Source of the DNA: Thiobacillus denitrificans ATCC 25259
GTDB taxonomy: Bacteria > Pseudomonadota > Gammaproteobacteria > Burkholderiales > Thiobacillaceae
Direction: 5' to 3'
NCBI RefSeq assembly: GCF_000012745.1
Contig: NC_007404.1
Coordinates: 992,001 to 1,056,000, forward strand
Length of the DNA: 64,000 bases
Shown here one piece after another: positions 42,880-52,608 of the stretch (its first letter is position 1; each line of letters starts with the position of its first letter). The notes beneath the pieces are model-generated. The model saw nothing but the letters and a program-made list of their open reading frames with translations, was not told where the DNA came from and did not search any database. The position numbers and the translations under genes were made by a program.

Positions 42880-43652
42880 GCCCAGGCCGCGAGAAACTCC
42901 CGCCAGTGCGCCGCGGGATGCGCCTCGACGGTGGCGCGCGCAAGCGCGATTTCAGCGAGGTAGGCGGCTTCGGAAAGCGTGCCGCGTATCTTCTGGAAAC
43001 GCAGATAGACGAGCCAGGTGTTCATGACGTCGGTCTCGCAGTAGTTGCGGATCGACTCGATGTCGCCGTTTTGAAACGTTTCGAGCACCTTGGAGCCATC
43101 CATCCCGAGCTTGCCGGGGAAGCCACACAGCTTCGCCATCTGGTCGAGCGGCGCGCTCGCGCGCGGCTGGTACATCGCAAGCACGTCCATCAGGTCGAGG
43201 TGACGCGTGTGGTAGCGGCCGAGGTAGTTGTTCCACTTGAATTCCTTGTCGTCGTCGCCCCAGTCCCAGTAGCGCGGCGCCGCCACCCCATGGCTGAGGC
43301 TGCGGTAGTGGAGAACGGGAAGGTCGAAGCCGCCGCCGTTCCACGAGACGAGTTGCGGCGTGTAACGTTCGATTCCGTCGTAGAAGCGATGAATCAGTTC
43401 GGCCTCGCCGCTGTCGTTCTCCCCGAGCGACCAGACACGCAACTGATCGCCGCTGCGCAGCACGCAGGAAATCGCGACGATGCGGTGCAAGTGATGCGGC
43501 ATGAAGTCGCTGCCGGTCTTCTGTCGGCGCGCGAGCAATGCCATTTCCGCGAGTTCGGCTTGCGGCAGCGCCGACTCGTCTATCCCGTGGACCGCGGCGA
43601 AGCCGGCCAGGTCGGGAATGGTCTCAATGTCGAATACGAGGGTCGGGTGCAT
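42876..43652 (-). CDS. Predicted 3'-5' exonuclease (PolB-like exonuclease domain)
   Basis: I start at the ATG giving [15 protein letters not shown]; another in-frame ATG nine codons upstream (43679) is possible, and neither has a clear ribosome site. The DEDD exonuclease motifs are visible: FDIET at the start, [12 protein letters not shown] in the middle, and the late [10 protein letters not shown]. Family members of the DNA_pol_B_exo2 type are stand-alone; their physiological substrate is unclear. About 258 residues long. It overlaps rlmD. Confidence 0.85.
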   Translation of the reverse strand: MHPTLVFDIETIPDLAGFAAVHGIDESALPQAELAEMALLARRQKTGSDFMPHHLHRIVAISCVLRSGDQLRVWSLGENDSGEAELIHRFYDGIERYTPQLVSWNGGGFDLPVLHYRSLSHGVAAPRYWDWGDDDKEFKWNNYLGRYHTRHLDLMDVLAMYQPRASAPLDQMAKLCGFPGKLGMDGSKVLETFQNGDIESIRNYCETDVMNTWLVYLRFQKIRGTLSEAAYLAEIALARATVEAHPAAHWREFLAAWA

Positions 43653-43688
43653 GGGCTGGCGATGCGCAAAAGCCGCCATTTTACGCCG

Positions 43689-45008
43689 TCAATGCAGCGC
43701 GACATCGAGGGCCGACGCGGCGATCAGCGCGTCGAGATAGGCGACCGATATCTGGTGCAGCGGAACGCCGAGCTGCTGGGCAAAGCGCGCCAGGGTCTCG
43801 GCATCGTTGCTCTCGCAGGCGTAAGTCAACTGCAGCAGCCTGCCCTCGGCGGAAGGGTGGGCGCTCAAGGCGCGCGCGCTCGTCGCCGACAGGCCGAGCC
43901 TGCGTATCAGACTCTCCACCGGCAGGGAAAGGGCATAGGTGGCGGTCGACAGCAGGCCGATCTCGAACGCGGCCGCCGCGCTCTCGGCCGGTGCGCCGAG
44001 CCGGGTGATCTTGCCCATGAACAGCGCACGCGTGAGTGCGGTCACGGCATAGTGGCGGCTCGCATCGCCCGGCGCCCCGCCGGCGAGCGCAAGCAAGGCG
44101 GCCACGCGACGTGCGCGCGGCCCGCCGAGCATGACGAGTGCGTGGGCCGCCGACTCGGCGGGCCGGCTCAGCCCGCCCACCGGCGAGTTGGCGATCGCGA
44201 GGAAACGCTGGGCCATGTTCGGGTTGAGGCGAAAGAACTGCGCGAGTGTGTCGACGGGCTCGCGCAGCGCGATCGCCAGCAGGTCGAGCTGCATGGCCAA
44301 CTCGTGGCTGCTCGCTACGGGTTGGGTGTCGCCGGAAAAGAAGCTGCCGCGGAACCACGCGTCGACGGGCCAGCGCGCGAGGGCCGGCGCGTTGCGAATC
44401 CCTTCGACGATCAGGCGGGCACTCGTCCTCGGCCGCACGTCGTCAGCATGGCAGGCGAGATAGGGCCAGGCCGACGCGCTGTCCTGCACGACGGCGTCGC
44501 CGCGGTCGAGCGTCGGACAGAAATTGAGGCCGGCGTCCTGCAGGGCCAGTGCCCGCGCGAGATCGCGGGAACTGGAAAGACGCACGCACCAGATCAGCTG
44601 GCGCTGGTTGATCTCGCGCGGGATCTCGCTGAACAGCACGCCTGTACTGATTCGGACCAGCAGCGGCAACGCTTCGGAAAGGCCGTCCTGCGTCAACGAA
44701 TACAGGCCCGTCAACAGCATGTCCTCGTCCATCTGCCGGAGTTCCGGCGCAGCGTCCGGGGCGGCGGTGCGGCCGCGCAAGACGAGTTCGTGGGCGACCA
44801 GCCGGGACGTCGCGTCGAACAGAGGGTCGAAGGACAAGAACCGTTCGCGCAGCGCTTCTTCACGCACGGGCGCGCTGCTGGCGGCGCCGAGCATCTGGGT
44901 CACGGCGACGGGTTGCTCCGAGTCGCCGGTATTGATGCCTCCGCCGACGATGTGGGACGGAGGGGATGCGTCTGAGGTCATGGCGTTCGCTGCGGGTTTG
45001 CCCGGCAT
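43689..45008 (-). CDS. HDOD-domain signalling protein with degenerate EAL domain
   Basis: The 439-residue protein has an N-terminal EAL-like half (about 40-225) and a C-terminal HDOD half (about 235-420), the YuxH arrangement. The EAL start motif is AHELVLRGR, but the DDFGTG-type metal site of active phosphodiesterases is missing, so it probably binds rather than cleaves cyclic di-GMP, or does neither. The HDOD part has NPNMAQRFLAIANSP and the region AAHALVMLG. Start may be ATG 45008 or the ATG at 44981. It diverges from the DUF4139 gene. Confidence 0.82.
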   Translation of the reverse strand: MPGKPAANAMTSDASPPSHIVGGGINTGDSEQPVAVTQMLGAASSAPVREEALRERFLSFDPLFDATSRLVAHELVLRGRTAAPDAAPELRQMDEDMLLTGLYSLTQDGLSEALPLLVRISTGVLFSEIPREINQRQLIWCVRLSSSRDLARALALQDAGLNFCPTLDRGDAVVQDSASAWPYLACHADDVRPRTSARLIVEGIRNAPALARWPVDAWFRGSFFSGDTQPVASSHELAMQLDLLAIALREPVDTLAQFFRLNPNMAQRFLAIANSPVGGLSRPAESAAHALVMLGGPRARRVAALLALAGGAPGDASRHYAVTALTRALFMGKITRLGAPAESAAAAFEIGLLSTATYALSLPVESLIRRLGLSATSARALSAHPSAEGRLLQLTYACESNDAETLARFAQQLGVPLHQISVAYLDALIAASALDVALH

Positions 45009-45076
45009 TCTAGCGCCGCGCGGCAGTTTCGCCGATATCGTGCATCATGGGCGCTACGCTGCAAGGAGGAAAAACC

Positions 45077-46534
45077 ATGTTCCGTAACACGAGGCTGCTC
45101 GGCACGGCGATCGCCGGCCTGGCCGTGGCGGGCCTGTCCGCAGGCGCGTCCGCCACGAACGATATCGTCAGCCGGGTCGCCGACCGCGAGAGCGTCGCAC
45201 TCACGCTCTACGCCGACGATCTCGCCCTGATCAAGGACGTCCGCCGCGTCCGCCTGGGTCCCGACATGAACCGCCTGAGTTGGCTCGACGTCGCCGCGCA
45301 GCTTCGCCCGGAGACGGTGCGCTTGCGCAATCTGTCCGATCCCGCCGGCTTTCGGGTCAGCGAGCAGGCCTTCGATTTCGACCTGCTGACGCCAGAAAGA
45401 CTGATCGAGCACTACGTCGGGCGCGAAGTCGGTGTCATCCGAACACATCCGGGCACGGGCGCCGAAAGCCGCGAGAAGGCGACGCTGCTGACGAGCCGCG
45501 GCGGCGTCGTGCTGCAGTTCCCCGACCGCGTCGAAACAGGAATGCCGGCCCGGCTCGCATTTCCCGCCGTGCCCGACGCGCTCCACACGGCGCCCGCACT
45601 CGTCTTTTCGCTCGCCGACGCGCGGGCGGGCGCGCAGCGGCTCGAGCTTTCGTATCTGACGACGGGCCTCTCGTGGCGCGCGGATTACGTCGTGGAACTC
45701 CGCGACGATGGGGCGCATCTGGATCTCGACGGTTGGGTGACGCTGGTCAACCAGAGTGGCGCCGCCTATCGCGACGCCCGGCTGCAGTTCGTCGCCGGCA
45801 CGCTCAACCGCGTCCGCGACGGGGCGCAGCCGCTGGCGCGCGAGTCGATGTCGCTCGGCGCGAAGTCCGCGGGTGGCGCGTATCTGCAGCCCGAGCCGCT
45901 GGCCGGCCATCATCTCTATACGCTGCCGCAGCCGACGAGCCTCGCGGAAAACCAGACCAAGCAGGTCGCACTCCTGCGCGCGGCGCGCGTGCCGGTCAGG
46001 AAGGAACTCGTGCTGCAGGGCGTCGGCCACATCTATACGGGCCGCTATCCGGCCCCGTCGCAGCCGGCGCACGTCGGCATGTTCCTCGAATTTGAAAACC
46101 GGGGCGCCGGCCTCGGGCTGCCCTTGCCTGCGGGCGTCGTGCGCGTCTACGAGCAGGATGCCCGTGGCAGCAGCCAGTTCGTCGGCGAGGACCGGATCGG
46201 CCACACGCCGAGGAACGAATCGCTCCGGCTGACGCTCGGCGAAGCCTTCGACCACACCGCCGAACGCAGGCAGACGGCTTTCGAGCAACGGCCCGGCACG
46301 CAGCGTGACGCCGCCGTCTACGAGTCGGCGCATGAAATCGTGTTGAAGAACGCAGGGAAGGAAACGGCGACCGTCACGGTCCGCGAGCCGATCCCCGGCG
46401 ACTGGGAGATACTTTCCGAGTCGCGGCCGCACGCGCGACCCGACGCCGGCACCGCCGAGTGGAAGCTGCGCGTGCCGGGCGGCGGCAAAGCGACGCTCGT
46501 TTATCGCGTGCGCGTCAAGGGCCTGATGCAGTAG
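45077..46534 (+). CDS. DUF4139-domain secreted protein
   Basis: The start at ATG 45077 follows the strong ribosome site AAGGAGGA; an upstream ATG at 45047 lies before that site and is rejected. The 485-residue protein has a signal peptide to about residue 27 (ending ASA-TND). The rest is beta-rich, with LSYLTTGLSWRADYVVEL and a C-terminal segment AGKETATVTVREPIPGDWEI typical of DUF4139 proteins. Family function is unknown; proteins of this type are exported. It stands alone between divergent and convergent neighbours. Confidence 0.8.
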   Translation: MFRNTRLLGTAIAGLAVAGLSAGASATNDIVSRVADRESVALTLYADDLALIKDVRRVRLGPDMNRLSWLDVAAQLRPETVRLRNLSDPAGFRVSEQAFDFDLLTPERLIEHYVGREVGVIRTHPGTGAESREKATLLTSRGGVVLQFPDRVETGMPARLAFPAVPDALHTAPALVFSLADARAGAQRLELSYLTTGLSWRADYVVELRDDGAHLDLDGWVTLVNQSGAAYRDARLQFVAGTLNRVRDGAQPLARESMSLGAKSAGGAYLQPEPLAGHHLYTLPQPTSLAENQTKQVALLRAARVPVRKELVLQGVGHIYTGRYPAPSQPAHVGMFLEFENRGAGLGLPLPAGVVRVYEQDARGSSQFVGEDRIGHTPRNESLRLTLGEAFDHTAERRQTAFEQRPGTQRDAAVYESAHEIVLKNAGKETATVTVREPIPGDWEILSESRPHARPDAGTAEWKLRVPGGGKATLVYRVRVKGLMQ

Positions 46535-46581
46535 GGCTCGCCGCGTGGAATGGCGGCGGCGCGACGGCGTCGGGGCGTGCG

Positions 46582-48234
46582 TTAGGTACTGAGGCCGCGG
46601 CGCCGCCGGATGTCGGCGATGAGGCCCTGGGTCGAGCCGTCGTGTTCGCCGATCACGCGTACCGAACTGAGCGCCGCGCGAATCGGCGGTGCGAGCTGCT
46701 TGCCGAGCTCGACGCCCCACTGGTCGAAACTGTTGATCTGCCAGATCACGCCCTGCACGAAGACCTTGTGCTCGTAGAGCGCGATCAGCATGCCGAGCGT
46801 GTGCGGGTCGAGCTTCTGGTAGAGCAGCGTGTTGCTCGGACGGTTGCCCGGAAAAACCTTGTGCGGAGCGAGCGCGCGGGCGTCGTCGCGGGTCATCCCC
46901 TGTGCGATCAGTTCGGCTTCGATGACCGCGCGCGACTTGCCTTTCAACAGCGCCTCGGTCTGTGCGAGACAGTTGGCGAGCAGCCATTCGTGCTGGTCGG
47001 CCAGCGGCGTGAGGTTGACGGCGGCGACCAGGAAGTCGGTCGGAATCAGCCGCGTCCCCTGATGCACGAGTTCGAAGAAGGCGTGCTGGCCGTTGGTGCC
47101 GGGCGCGCCCCACACGATCGGCCCGGTGTTGTAATTGACGAGCTTGTTGGCGCGGTTGACGTTCTTGCCGTTCGACTCCATGTCGAGCTGCTGCAGGAAC
47201 GGCACGAGCAGGCGCAGACGCTGGTCGTAGGGAAAGACGCCGTAGGTGTCGGTGCCCCAGAAGTTCGCGTACCAGATGCCGAGCATGCCCAGAATGACCG
47301 GCATGTTGGCCTCGAGCGGTGCCTCCTTGAAGTGGACGTCCATTGCGTGCGCACCGGCGAGCAGGGCCTGGAAGTTGCCCCAGCCGATCTGCAGCGCGAT
47401 CGACAGCCCGATCGCCGACCACAGTGAATAACGGCCGCCGACCCAGTCCCAGAAGATGAACATGTTCTCCGGATCGATGCCGAAGGCTTCGACCGCCTGC
47501 GCGTTGGTCGACAAGGCGACGAAGTGGCGCGCCACGGCTTCGGGTGCCCGCAGCGCTGCAAGCAGCCAGGCCTTGGCCGAGTTGGCGTTGGCGAGCGTCT
47601 CGAGGGTGGTGAAGGTTTTCGAGGCGACGATGAACAGCGTCGTCTCGGGATCGAGCTGGGCGAGCGTTCCGGCAAGATGCGACGGATCGAGGTTGGAAAC
47701 AAAATGCACGCGCACGTTTTCGACGGCGTAGTGGTCGAGCGCGTGGCACACCATCGCGGGACCGAGGTCCGAGCCGCCGATTCCGATGTTGACGACATTG
47801 CGGATCGGCTTGCCGGTGTGGCCGCGCCAGCTGCCGTTGTGGACCGATTCGACGAAGCGCTGCATGCGGTGCAGCACCTTGGCGATCTCGCGTTCGACGT
47901 CGACGCCTTCGACCATCAGGGCGGGTCGTACCGGCGCACGCAGGGCCACGTGCAGCACGGCACGCTTCTCGGTGAAGTTGATGCGCTCGCCCGTGCACAT
48001 GGCGTTGCGCATCTCCTCGAGCTCGGATTCGCGCGCCAGTTGCGCGAGATGCCGCATCGTCTCCTGCGTCACGCGATTCTTCGAGTAGTCGAGCAGCAGA
48101 TTTCCGCAACGCAGCGACAGGGTCTCGAAACGTGCGGCGTCCTCGCGGAAGGCCGCGCGCATGTCGAAGTTGCGCATGCTCTTGAAGTGCTGCTCGAGCG
48201 CTTTCCAGGCGGGGAGGGTCTTGAGTGGTTTCAT
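46582..48234 (-). CDS. pgi: Glucose-6-phosphate isomerase
   Basis: Pgi interconverts glucose-6-phosphate and fructose-6-phosphate. The 550-residue protein has [14 protein letters not shown] in the sugar-phosphate site, [11 protein letters not shown], the family segment [13 protein letters not shown], and the C-terminal [14 protein letters not shown] signature. The catalytic Glu and His are in FFELVHQGT and nearby segments. Length is normal. The ATG is preceded by a region rich in G/A; no neighbour is coupled to it. Confidence 0.96.
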   Translation of the reverse strand: MKPLKTLPAWKALEQHFKSMRNFDMRAAFREDAARFETLSLRCGNLLLDYSKNRVTQETMRHLAQLARESELEEMRNAMCTGERINFTEKRAVLHVALRAPVRPALMVEGVDVEREIAKVLHRMQRFVESVHNGSWRGHTGKPIRNVVNIGIGGSDLGPAMVCHALDHYAVENVRVHFVSNLDPSHLAGTLAQLDPETTLFIVASKTFTTLETLANANSAKAWLLAALRAPEAVARHFVALSTNAQAVEAFGIDPENMFIFWDWVGGRYSLWSAIGLSIALQIGWGNFQALLAGAHAMDVHFKEAPLEANMPVILGMLGIWYANFWGTDTYGVFPYDQRLRLLVPFLQQLDMESNGKNVNRANKLVNYNTGPIVWGAPGTNGQHAFFELVHQGTRLIPTDFLVAAVNLTPLADQHEWLLANCLAQTEALLKGKSRAVIEAELIAQGMTRDDARALAPHKVFPGNRPSNTLLYQKLDPHTLGMLIALYEHKVFVQGVIWQINSFDQWGVELGKQLAPPIRAALSSVRVIGEHDGSTQGLIADIRRRRGLST

Positions 48235-48335
48235 GGACGTGCGATCAGTCGGCCGGGCTTCGAAGGTATCATAAGCAGCGGCAGCGTCGCCGCCGGGGCG
48301 TGCGCCTTTCTTTCGACGGTTCAGGATGAGACAGC

Positions 48336-48821
48336 ATGGTCACCGTGACACGGAACAAACTCGTATACATCACCTATTCCATCCTCGACGCGCGCGGAAT
48401 GGTCGTCGAGCAGCACGATCTGCCGGTCGGCTACGTCCAGGGCGCGCACAGCGGCATCCTTCCCGCAATCGAGACGGCCGTGGCGGGGCGCAAGATCGGC
48501 GACCGCGTCGAGATCCAGTTGTCGCCCGAGGAGGGGTACGGACTGCGTGACGAGAGCCTGGTCTTCGTCGACGAGATCGAGAACGTTCCGCCCGAGTTCC
48601 GGCGCACCGGCGCCGAAGTCATGTTCGAAAACGAGTCGGGTGAGACGAAGGTTTTTTACGTCACCTCGGTCGAAAACGGCAAGGTCACGCTCGATGGCAA
48701 CCCGTCTCTGGCCGGACAAAGCGTGACCTGCCTCATCAACGTCGTCGACGTTCGCGACGCGACGCCCGAGGAAATCCGCAACGGCCGCCCGCTCGACGCC
48801 GCGGGCGGAACCGTCCATTAG
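48336..48821 (+). CDS. FKBP-type peptidyl-prolyl isomerase (SlyD-like)
   Basis: The 161-residue protein has the SlyD layout: an FKBP core interrupted by an insert-in-flap chaperone domain (about residues 70-125). Motifs include [15 protein letters not shown] at the start and the [18 protein letters not shown] binding segment, and [10 protein letters not shown]. It lacks the histidine-rich metal tail of E. coli SlyD. It is presumably a cytoplasmic folding helper. It ends in a clear shared terminator. Confidence 0.88.
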   Translation: MVTVTRNKLVYITYSILDARGMVVEQHDLPVGYVQGAHSGILPAIETAVAGRKIGDRVEIQLSPEEGYGLRDESLVFVDEIENVPPEFRRTGAEVMFENESGETKVFYVTSVENGKVTLDGNPSLAGQSVTCLINVVDVRDATPEEIRNGRPLDAAGGTVH

Positions 48822-48851
48822 GCCCGATCCTTTCGGCAGGTCCTGACGCAA

Positions 48852-48877
48852 GAAAGCCGGGATTTCTCCCGGCTTTC
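48852..48877. terminator. Bidirectional terminator between convergent genes
   Basis: GAAAGCCGGG and CCCGGCTTTC form a perfect 10-bp stem with the loop ATTTCT. It lies between the plus-strand isomerase and the minus-strand SCP2-like gene. The flanking A and T tracts are short, so efficiency is uncertain. Confidence 0.8.
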
Positions 48878-48895
48878 CGTTTCAGCCGCGCGTTT

Positions 48896-49405
48896 TTACT
48901 TGGCCGGGCAGGCTTTGTCGCCGGGGATTTTCCCGGGCAGACGCAGGAAGGCTTCGAACGGGCCCATCACGCTCATCGCCTCCATCTTCGGTCCGGCGAA
49001 CTTCAGGCGGCCGAACATCATGGCCTTCATGGGGCCGTATTCGCCAGCGCCCATTTCGTCCCAGCGGTCGGTCGTCGCATGCATCGTGTAGTCGACGGCG
49101 TGATCCATTTTCGGGTTCTGCACGGCGCCGCCGTAGACGCACATCGCCTTGCCGTCCTTGGCCGAGATCTTCATTTCGGTCTGCGTCGGCTCGCCGCAGT
49201 CGGTGCGGTAGAGGTGGATGATCTTGTAGCCGCGGCCCTTGTCGTTCTTGACCCATTTTTCGGCCAGACCGTTGGTGAGTGCCGCGTCCTTGTTCCAGGC
49301 GTCGCAAGCCTGTGCGGTCCACTCCGCGGACATCATTGCGGGTGCGGCCTGCGCGGCGCTTGCGAATGCGGCCACAAGGGCCAGTGCGACGGATGCGTAT
49401 TTCAT
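48896..49405 (-). CDS. Secreted protein with SCP2-like C-terminus
   Basis: The 169-residue protein has a signal peptide (about 1-20, ending AQAAP) and a strong ribosome site AAGGAGGAGG before the ATG. The C-terminal half, with GPMKAMMFGRLKFAGPKMEAM and GPFEAFLRL, resembles SCP2 sterol-carrier-like domains that bind lipids. Three cysteines in the mature part may form a disulfide. If the reading is right, it is a periplasmic lipid-binding protein, and lies near an Mla-like operon, but it is not linked to it. Confidence 0.65.
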   Translation of the reverse strand: MKYASVALALVAAFASAAQAAPAMMSAEWTAQACDAWNKDAALTNGLAEKWVKNDKGRGYKIIHLYRTDCGEPTQTEMKISAKDGKAMCVYGGAVQNPKMDHAVDYTMHATTDRWDEMGAGEYGPMKAMMFGRLKFAGPKMEAMSVMGPFEAFLRLPGKIPGDKACPAK

Positions 49406-49653
49406 GGGTACCTCCTCCTTTTATTGAATATTTGGCTTGCAGCCCGACTCGGATACAGCTTGTTGTTACTGCTGAAGAACCGCATTCTCCGAGGCTGCAC
49501 GGTAATCATAGGTCGCGGCCTTGTCAATGCGGCGAACGGTTTTTCTGGATGCCGCGCGGGCCGGGCTTTGGCGCCGGTTCCGCGGCGCGTGCACCGACAC
49601 GCGCATGGCGTCGAGCATCGGCCGGCGCAGCAGCCCGCAGGGCGTTAAACCGG

Positions 49654-50331
49654 TCAGGGTGAGGCCGCGATATTTTCCTCGACGAGACGAATGCGTCGTG
49701 CCAGGCGCGCCTCGGTTGCGTGATCGCCGCGGCTGGCGGCCTGCGCTTGCTCGAGTTTGAGATAGGTCAACAGCGGGTGGCGCCAGCCGTTCGACGAGGC
49801 GGTTTCCGTCGCGAGCGACAGCGTGGCGGGTCCGGCTTCGCCGCGCATGAGCAGCAGGCTCGCGTCGAGCAAACGCGCGAGCGGATGGTCGATCGCGGCG
49901 AGGGCCTCGTGCCGGCGCGCGGCCTCGGCGCGGAGCAGCGCGCGATGCTGCCGGGGCAGCAGGCTCGGATCGAGATCCTGCCAGCGCAGGGTGACGAAGC
50001 GGAAGTAGGCCGCGTCCTCGGCATCGGGCTTGGCCTCGGTCGCGGCGAGTTCCGCATATTCGGCGCATGAATCGTCGATCAGCATCGCGCGACGGGTGGC
50101 GCAACGCACAAGCCACAGGCGCGCGGTCTCGCGGACTCGGCCGGCGCCTCCGGTCGCGGCGACGGCCTGCTGGAAGTAGCGCTCGGCGAGCGTGTTTTCG
50201 CCGCGCAGCGCGTGCTTCTGATAACGCGCGACCAGATCGGCCGAATCGGTCTTCCAGTCGGGCGGCGGCGGGCCTCCGCTGCCGCAGGCCGCGAGCAGAA
50301 GCGGGAAGGCAAGCACGATCAGACGCTTCAT
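49654..50331 (-). CDS. Predicted lipoprotein, last gene of the MCE-like operon
   Basis: The start ATG overlaps the MCE gene stop by four bases. The N-terminus KRLIVLAFPLLLAACGSG is a lipoprotein signal with lipobox LAAC, so Cys16 should be lipidated. The mature protein is mainly helical (225 residues in all) with two Cys, and resembles TPR-like helical repeats; it does not look like PqiC or MlaA. As the last gene of the operon it may be the outer-membrane partner of the transporter, which is inference only. Confidence 0.65.
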   Translation of the reverse strand: MKRLIVLAFPLLLAACGSGGPPPPDWKTDSADLVARYQKHALRGENTLAERYFQQAVAATGGAGRVRETARLWLVRCATRRAMLIDDSCAEYAELAATEAKPDAEDAAYFRFVTLRWQDLDPSLLPRQHRALLRAEAARRHEALAAIDHPLARLLDASLLLMRGEAGPATLSLATETASSNGWRHPLLTYLKLEQAQAASRGDHATEARLARRIRLVEENIAASP

Positions 50332-51254
50332 GGCAGCTTCACCTCTGGGTCGCGCGCAAACGGCCACTTCTTGTTGATCTCGTTGACGAGCGCGTTGGCC
50401 TTGCGCACGGCGTCGTCGATTTCGCTGCGCAGGGCGGCGATGTCCTGCGTGCCCTGCTTGACGTCGGCCGAAATGTCGACGGCGTTCGCCATCACCGCAT
50501 CGGCCTTCTTCAGGCTCGCCTGCGCGTCGTTCAGCATCAGCCTGACCTGGGCGAGCGAGGCCCGTGTCTCCTCGGCGACGCCGTCGGGCGCGAACAGCCA
50601 GCGGTCGGTTTTCAGCGCGATGCCGTCGAGTTTGGTGATCAGGGCGCGGGTCTTGTCGAGCGAATCGGTGACTGCGCGCGCCTTCTCCGCGCTGCCGAGC
50701 AGGCCTTCGAGCATGCCGTATTCGCCGGTCATGCGCCCGGTGAGCTTCTCGACGTTGGCGAGCGTCGCGTTGACTTCGCCGTCCTTGCGCGTCAGATGTT
50801 CGACGTTGGCGAGGATGGCCTTGACGCGCTCGACGAGCGCGGGGATTTCCTTGCTGACGTCGGAACTGAGCAGCAGGACCGTCGAGCCGTCGGCCAGCGT
50901 GGGCGCGTCGAGGTCGGGTGAATCGACGCGTATCTTCGCCCCGCCGACCAGCGGCTTGTCGAGCGTGAAGGTGCTGGTTTCGCGCAGCCATTTGGCATTG
51001 CGCTCGAGAAACTCGGCGCGGATCACGATGCCGCCGTCGTCGTTGAGGCCCAGCGTGCTGACGCGGCCGATTTCGATGCCGGAGAACACGACCGGGACGC
51101 CGGGCGCCACGCCGTCGGCGCTCGCCGCCGCGAGTCGCAGCTCGAAGATGTCTTCGAAAAAGCCGCGCGCGTGCAGCAGATAGACGACGAACACCGCGGC
51201 GAGAAAGAGCGACGTCGCGGCAAAAAGCCCGACCTTGAAATGCAGTTTGTTCAT
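50328..51254 (-). CDS. MCE-family lipid transport protein (MlaD-like)
   Basis: The 308-residue protein has one N-terminal membrane helix (about 8-27) and an MCE domain (about 38-115) with GVAPGVPVVFSGIEIGRVSTL. The remainder is long helix, as in periplasm-spanning MCE proteins. MCE proteins form hexameric tubes moving phospholipids between membranes. The gene is flanked by MlaE-like permease and a short ABC-like protein in the same operon, with four-base overlaps on both sides. Confidence 0.88.
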   Translation of the reverse strand: MNKLHFKVGLFAATSLFLAAVFVVYLLHARGFFEDIFELRLAAASADGVAPGVPVVFSGIEIGRVSTLGLNDDGGIVIRAEFLERNAKWLRETSTFTLDKPLVGGAKIRVDSPDLDAPTLADGSTVLLLSSDVSKEIPALVERVKAILANVEHLTRKDGEVNATLANVEKLTGRMTGEYGMLEGLLGSAEKARAVTDSLDKTRALITKLDGIALKTDRWLFAPDGVAEETRASLAQVRLMLNDAQASLKKADAVMANAVDISADVKQGTQDIAALRSEIDDAVRKANALVNEINKKWPFARDPEVKLP

Positions 51255-51655
51255 TCCGAATGCGTGGCGGGCGCGTAGAGCACCCGGTTCCAGTCGAAGT
51301 CGTAGATATCCCAGGTCCCGCCGGTTTCGGCGGTCGCCGCTAGCTGGCGGATGAAATCCGGGTAGGGAACATCGTAAAGCATGGCCCCCGGGCGGTCGAT
51401 CAGGAGCCGCGGGCGCTTGAGTATGAGCGCGCGCGCGAGCTGGGTGATGAAGCGCTGCGCCGGCGTCATGTCCGGGTCGCGCAGCGACGCGATCTCGCCG
51501 TGGCCGAGGCGTTCGAGCAGCTGCCGCGCCTGCCGGGTGGACTCGGCGACGTCGTGATGACGCTGGTAGATCGGGATCAGCGCGATGTTGTCGAGCGCCG
51601 AGAGATTGGCCCGCAGCGGCAGCTCGAGCGCGACGCGCGCCACCTGGTCCGACAA
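51251..51655 (-). CDS. Degenerate ABC ATPase-like protein lacking Walker A (MlaF-related)
   Basis: The position between MlaE-like and MlaD-like genes is where the ATPase MlaF is expected, but only 134 residues (TTG start) are encoded. The Q-loop-like region ANLSALDNIALIP, a decayed signature around DMTPAQRFITQLARAL and a Walker B-like segment RPRLLIDRPG are visible, while the P-loop half is absent. Translation may begin earlier at CTG 51703, which is in frame and overlaps the mlaE stop, adding 16 residues. No P-loop appears even then. The protein may be a regulatory subunit or a decayed ATPase. Confidence 0.7.
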   Translation of the reverse strand: MSDQVARVALELPLRANLSALDNIALIPIYQRHHDVAESTRQARQLLERLGHGEIASLRDPDMTPAQRFITQLARALILKRPRLLIDRPGAMLYDVPYPDFIRQLAATAETGGTWDIYDFDWNRVLYAPATHSE

Positions 51656-51699
51656 TGCAGCGACCGCGGCGCGCAGGCTGTCGCGGTCGGCGAACGTGG

Positions 51700-52494
51700 T
51701 CAGATGTATTTGAGCGCTAATGACACCACCTCGATCGCCACAATGGCGAAGAATACGCGCATCATGCCGCGCAGCACCGACACCGGCACCATGAAGAGCT
51801 TCTTAGGCGTCTCGAGACCGGCGGTCACCGGGATTAGCGTGACCGCCAGGCCGAAGAGCGCGGACTTCACGACCAGGCCGGCGAGGATGCCGAAGTCGAA
51901 GATCTTGGCGATGGTCTGCGTGTAGGGCTCGAAGCCGGCCGTTCCGGCGCCGTAGATCGCGAGATAGCCGAGCAGCAGCGCGAGCAGCCCGGCGAGCCCG
52001 GCGAGCGTGACGACCGACACCACGCCGCCGATCAGGCGCGGCAGGAACTCGAATTGCATCGGTGGAACCTTGCAGTGCGCGAGCGCATCCAATTCGTTGT
52101 TCACCTGCATCAACGCGACTTCGGTGTTGATCGCGCTGCCCGAACGCAGGGCGACGAACAGGGCCGTGAGGAAGGGCAGCAGTTCGAGAACGAGCACGCG
52201 GATCGTCATTTCGCTCGCGAAGGCGGTCAGGCCGAAGTCACGCGCGGTCGACAGAATGATCGTTATGATCAGCCACGAAATGACCAGGGCGTAGCCGAGA
52301 AAAACGTGCAGAATCTGTACGGCGGTGAAGTAGACCTGCTTCACGACGACGTCGAAGGTGGCGCGGTTCCAGGTCTCGCGCTCGAGCAGCAGCAGGCCTG
52401 CCTTGCCGAGGAACGAGAACATCGCGTAGCCGACCGTGAACCAGCCGACGACCTTGGCGCCGAGCGATTCGAGGGAGGCCGCAATGGAATTCAT
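51700..52494 (-). CDS. MlaE-family ABC transporter permease
   Basis: The 264-residue membrane protein has about five helices and MlaE-type segments: MTIRVLVLELLPFLTALFVALRSGSAI in the conserved first half (read in parts), and the EVALMQVNNELDAL coupling region. MlaE permeases work with MlaF ATPase and MlaD MCE protein in phospholipid transport. It is the first gene of a four-gene overlapping operon. Confidence 0.88.
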   Translation of the reverse strand: MNSIAASLESLGAKVVGWFTVGYAMFSFLGKAGLLLLERETWNRATFDVVVKQVYFTAVQILHVFLGYALVISWLIITIILSTARDFGLTAFASEMTIRVLVLELLPFLTALFVALRSGSAINTEVALMQVNNELDALAHCKVPPMQFEFLPRLIGGVVSVVTLAGLAGLLALLLGYLAIYGAGTAGFEPYTQTIAKIFDFGILAGLVVKSALFGLAVTLIPVTAGLETPKKLFMVPVSVLRGMMRVFFAIVAIEVVSLALKYI

Positions 52495-52608
52495 CGCGGC
52501 ATCTTAACGTCATCGCCGAGGCTTGCGCCATTGTTCGAAAGGACGGCCGCGCGTGCTTGCGCACGCGTCGGTCACGACATACAGTTTTGCAGTCACACGG
52601 AGACCGGC

